Source of the DNA: Mesorhizobium sp.
GTDB taxonomy: Bacteria; Pseudomonadota; Alphaproteobacteria; Rhizobiales; Rhizobiaceae
Length of the DNA: 64,000 nt
NCBI GenBank assembly: GCA_022833215.1
Contig: JAIPUZ010000126.1
Location: 57,041 to 121,040, forward strand
Direction of reading: 5' to 3'
This document shows, in pieces, positions 63,354-64,000 of this stretch (its first letter is position 1; every line of letters starts with the position of its first letter). The notes below the pieces were generated by a model, which saw only the letters and a program-made list of their open reading frames with translations, searched no databases and was not told where the DNA came from. The position numbers were made by a program, and so were the translations under genes.

Positions 63354-63890
63354 ATGCAGACTTGGTTCCAGAAACTCATCGACGCCTCGTCGGTCGCCTC
63401 AACTGAGGCTTCCCTGAGGGAGGCGCTGCCGGGGCTCGTTCACGAACTCGGCTTTGACTGTTATGCCTATCTCAACGTGCAACCTGTTCGAACATATGCC
63501 GTTTCCAACTATCCGGAGGAGTGGCAGGCCCGCTATTTCGACCGCAACTATACACGTGTCGATCCGGTCGTGGCGATGGCGCGCGCGAGGATGCAGGCAT
63601 TCTCTTGGACCGCAGGAAGCCCGAGGCAAGTGCGTTCAAAGGCGGTGAGAGCGTTCTACGCCGAGGCAGGCGATTTCGGGATCCGATCGGGGATCAGCGT
63701 GCCCATTAGGACCGCCTTCGGCCATATGTCCATGCTGACGCTCGCGTCGAACAGGCCGTCACTGTCGCTGGAGACGGATATCGACCAGATGGCCGCCGTC
63801 AATGCCGTCGCCTTGCTTCATGCGAGCCTGGAACACTATGACGCCAAGCCGACGGCCGCCCATTCGATCGAACTGACCGCCAAACAGTAA
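63354..63890 (+). CDS. TraR-like quorum-sensing regulator truncated to its signal-binding domain
   Basis: 178-residue protein corresponding to the N-terminal autoinducer-binding domain of TraR. The acyl-homoserine-lactone contact residues of TraR are all present at the same numbers: Tyr53, Trp57, Tyr61, Asp70, Trp85 and Thr129. The frame stops at LTAKQ, where the LuxR-type helix-turn-helix would begin, and none of the three forward frames to the window end encodes one. This is the architecture of TrlR, the dominant-negative TraR derivative of some Ti plasmids, which blocks TraR by forming inactive heterodimers. Bases 63891-64000 show no gene. Confidence 0.85.
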   Translation: MQTWFQKLIDASSVASTEASLREALPGLVHELGFDCYAYLNVQPVRTYAVSNYPEEWQARYFDRNYTRVDPVVAMARARMQAFSWTAGSPRQVRSKAVRAFYAEAGDFGIRSGISVPIRTAFGHMSMLTLASNRPSLSLETDIDQMAAVNAVALLHASLEHYDAKPTAAHSIELTAKQ

Positions 63891-64000
63891 GCATCCGAGC
63901 AGGCACGCGGCTGAGAGACGCGCGCGTGATGTTGAGCTGAGCTATGATGCAGGGATTGGGTTTCAGGCGGCCTGCTGATGAGGCGCTGTCTCGGGCTGGC

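Noticed and set aside
1-64000. CRISPR arrays, rRNA and tRNA genes, riboswitches
   Set aside because: No regularly spaced repeats, rRNA stretches or cloverleaf-type sequences were noticed on reading; a covariance-model scan was not possible here.

Overview
The window looks like part of a conjugative repABC plasmid (or plasmid-like replicon) of a Rhizobiales alphaproteobacterium. The evidence is a complete repABC replication/partition cassette, an acyl-homoserine-lactone synthase gene (traI) leading directly into a full trbBCDEJKLFGHI mating-pair-formation operon as on Ti and rhizobial plasmids, and rhizobial-type catabolic cargo. No rRNA, tRNA or CRISPR was seen. The relaxase and coupling-protein genes (traA, traG and relatives) and oriT lie outside the window.

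Layout. (1) 1-7744: a divergent GlxA/AraC-type regulator (cut by the window edge) and a soxBDAG-folD-purU operon. This is heterotetrameric sarcosine oxidase plus the enzymes that clear its one-carbon product from tetrahydrofolate; its delta subunit has lost the zinc cysteines. (2) 7745-16455: a second catabolic island. A polar amino-acid ABC transporter, a beta-lactamase-fold amide/ester hydrolase, an M24 creatinase-like hydrolase and a RidA-like protein run on the minus strand. A GntR regulator and an omega-amino-acid type aminotransferase diverge from them. (3) 16530-26431: the plasmid maintenance block, with ScpB-like protein, DUF1403 protein, tyrosine recombinase with three upstream 17-bp repeats, a three-gene operon ending in an Xre/RES toxin-antitoxin pair, a serine-recombinase remnant, then repC, a predicted antisense RNA, repB and repA with two parS-like palindromes. 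(4) 26808-37005: traI and the trb type IV secretion operon, whose last codons run into a broken short-chain dehydrogenase gene. (5) 37354-62865: a large catabolic island containing a FadR-type GntR regulator, glycolate oxidase/malate synthase (glcDEF, glcB, glcG), a family III CoA-transferase, a CUT1-type ABC importer, a GMC oxidoreductase, a glutathione-reductase-like enzyme, a nested pair of decayed insertion sequences, an alkyl-DHAP-synthase-like flavoenzyme, a Nu-class-like GST, an acyl-CoA synthetase and an aldehyde dehydrogenase. (6) 63354-63890: a TraR-like protein with an intact signal-binding domain and no DNA-binding domain.

Main observation. Five copies of a 20-bp operator-like element (RYYGG-N5-CCAATYTGGT) lie upstream of the GntR gene, the CoA-transferase gene, the ABC importer, the flavoenzyme/GST pair and the acyl-CoA synthetase/aldehyde dehydrogenase pair. 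They tie the 25-kb island into one predicted local regulon. The gene content (alcohol to aldehyde to acid to CoA ester, a flavoenzyme related to an ether-forming enzyme, glutathione chemistry, then glycolate to glyoxylate to malate) fits uptake and degradation of a hydroxyl-ended ether or glycol that releases C2 units. The substrate itself is an inference.

A second notable observation is the truncated TraR. It keeps all the TraR ligand-contact residues at their TraR positions and would be expected to act as an anti-activator of the conjugation quorum switch, like TrlR of some Ti plasmids.
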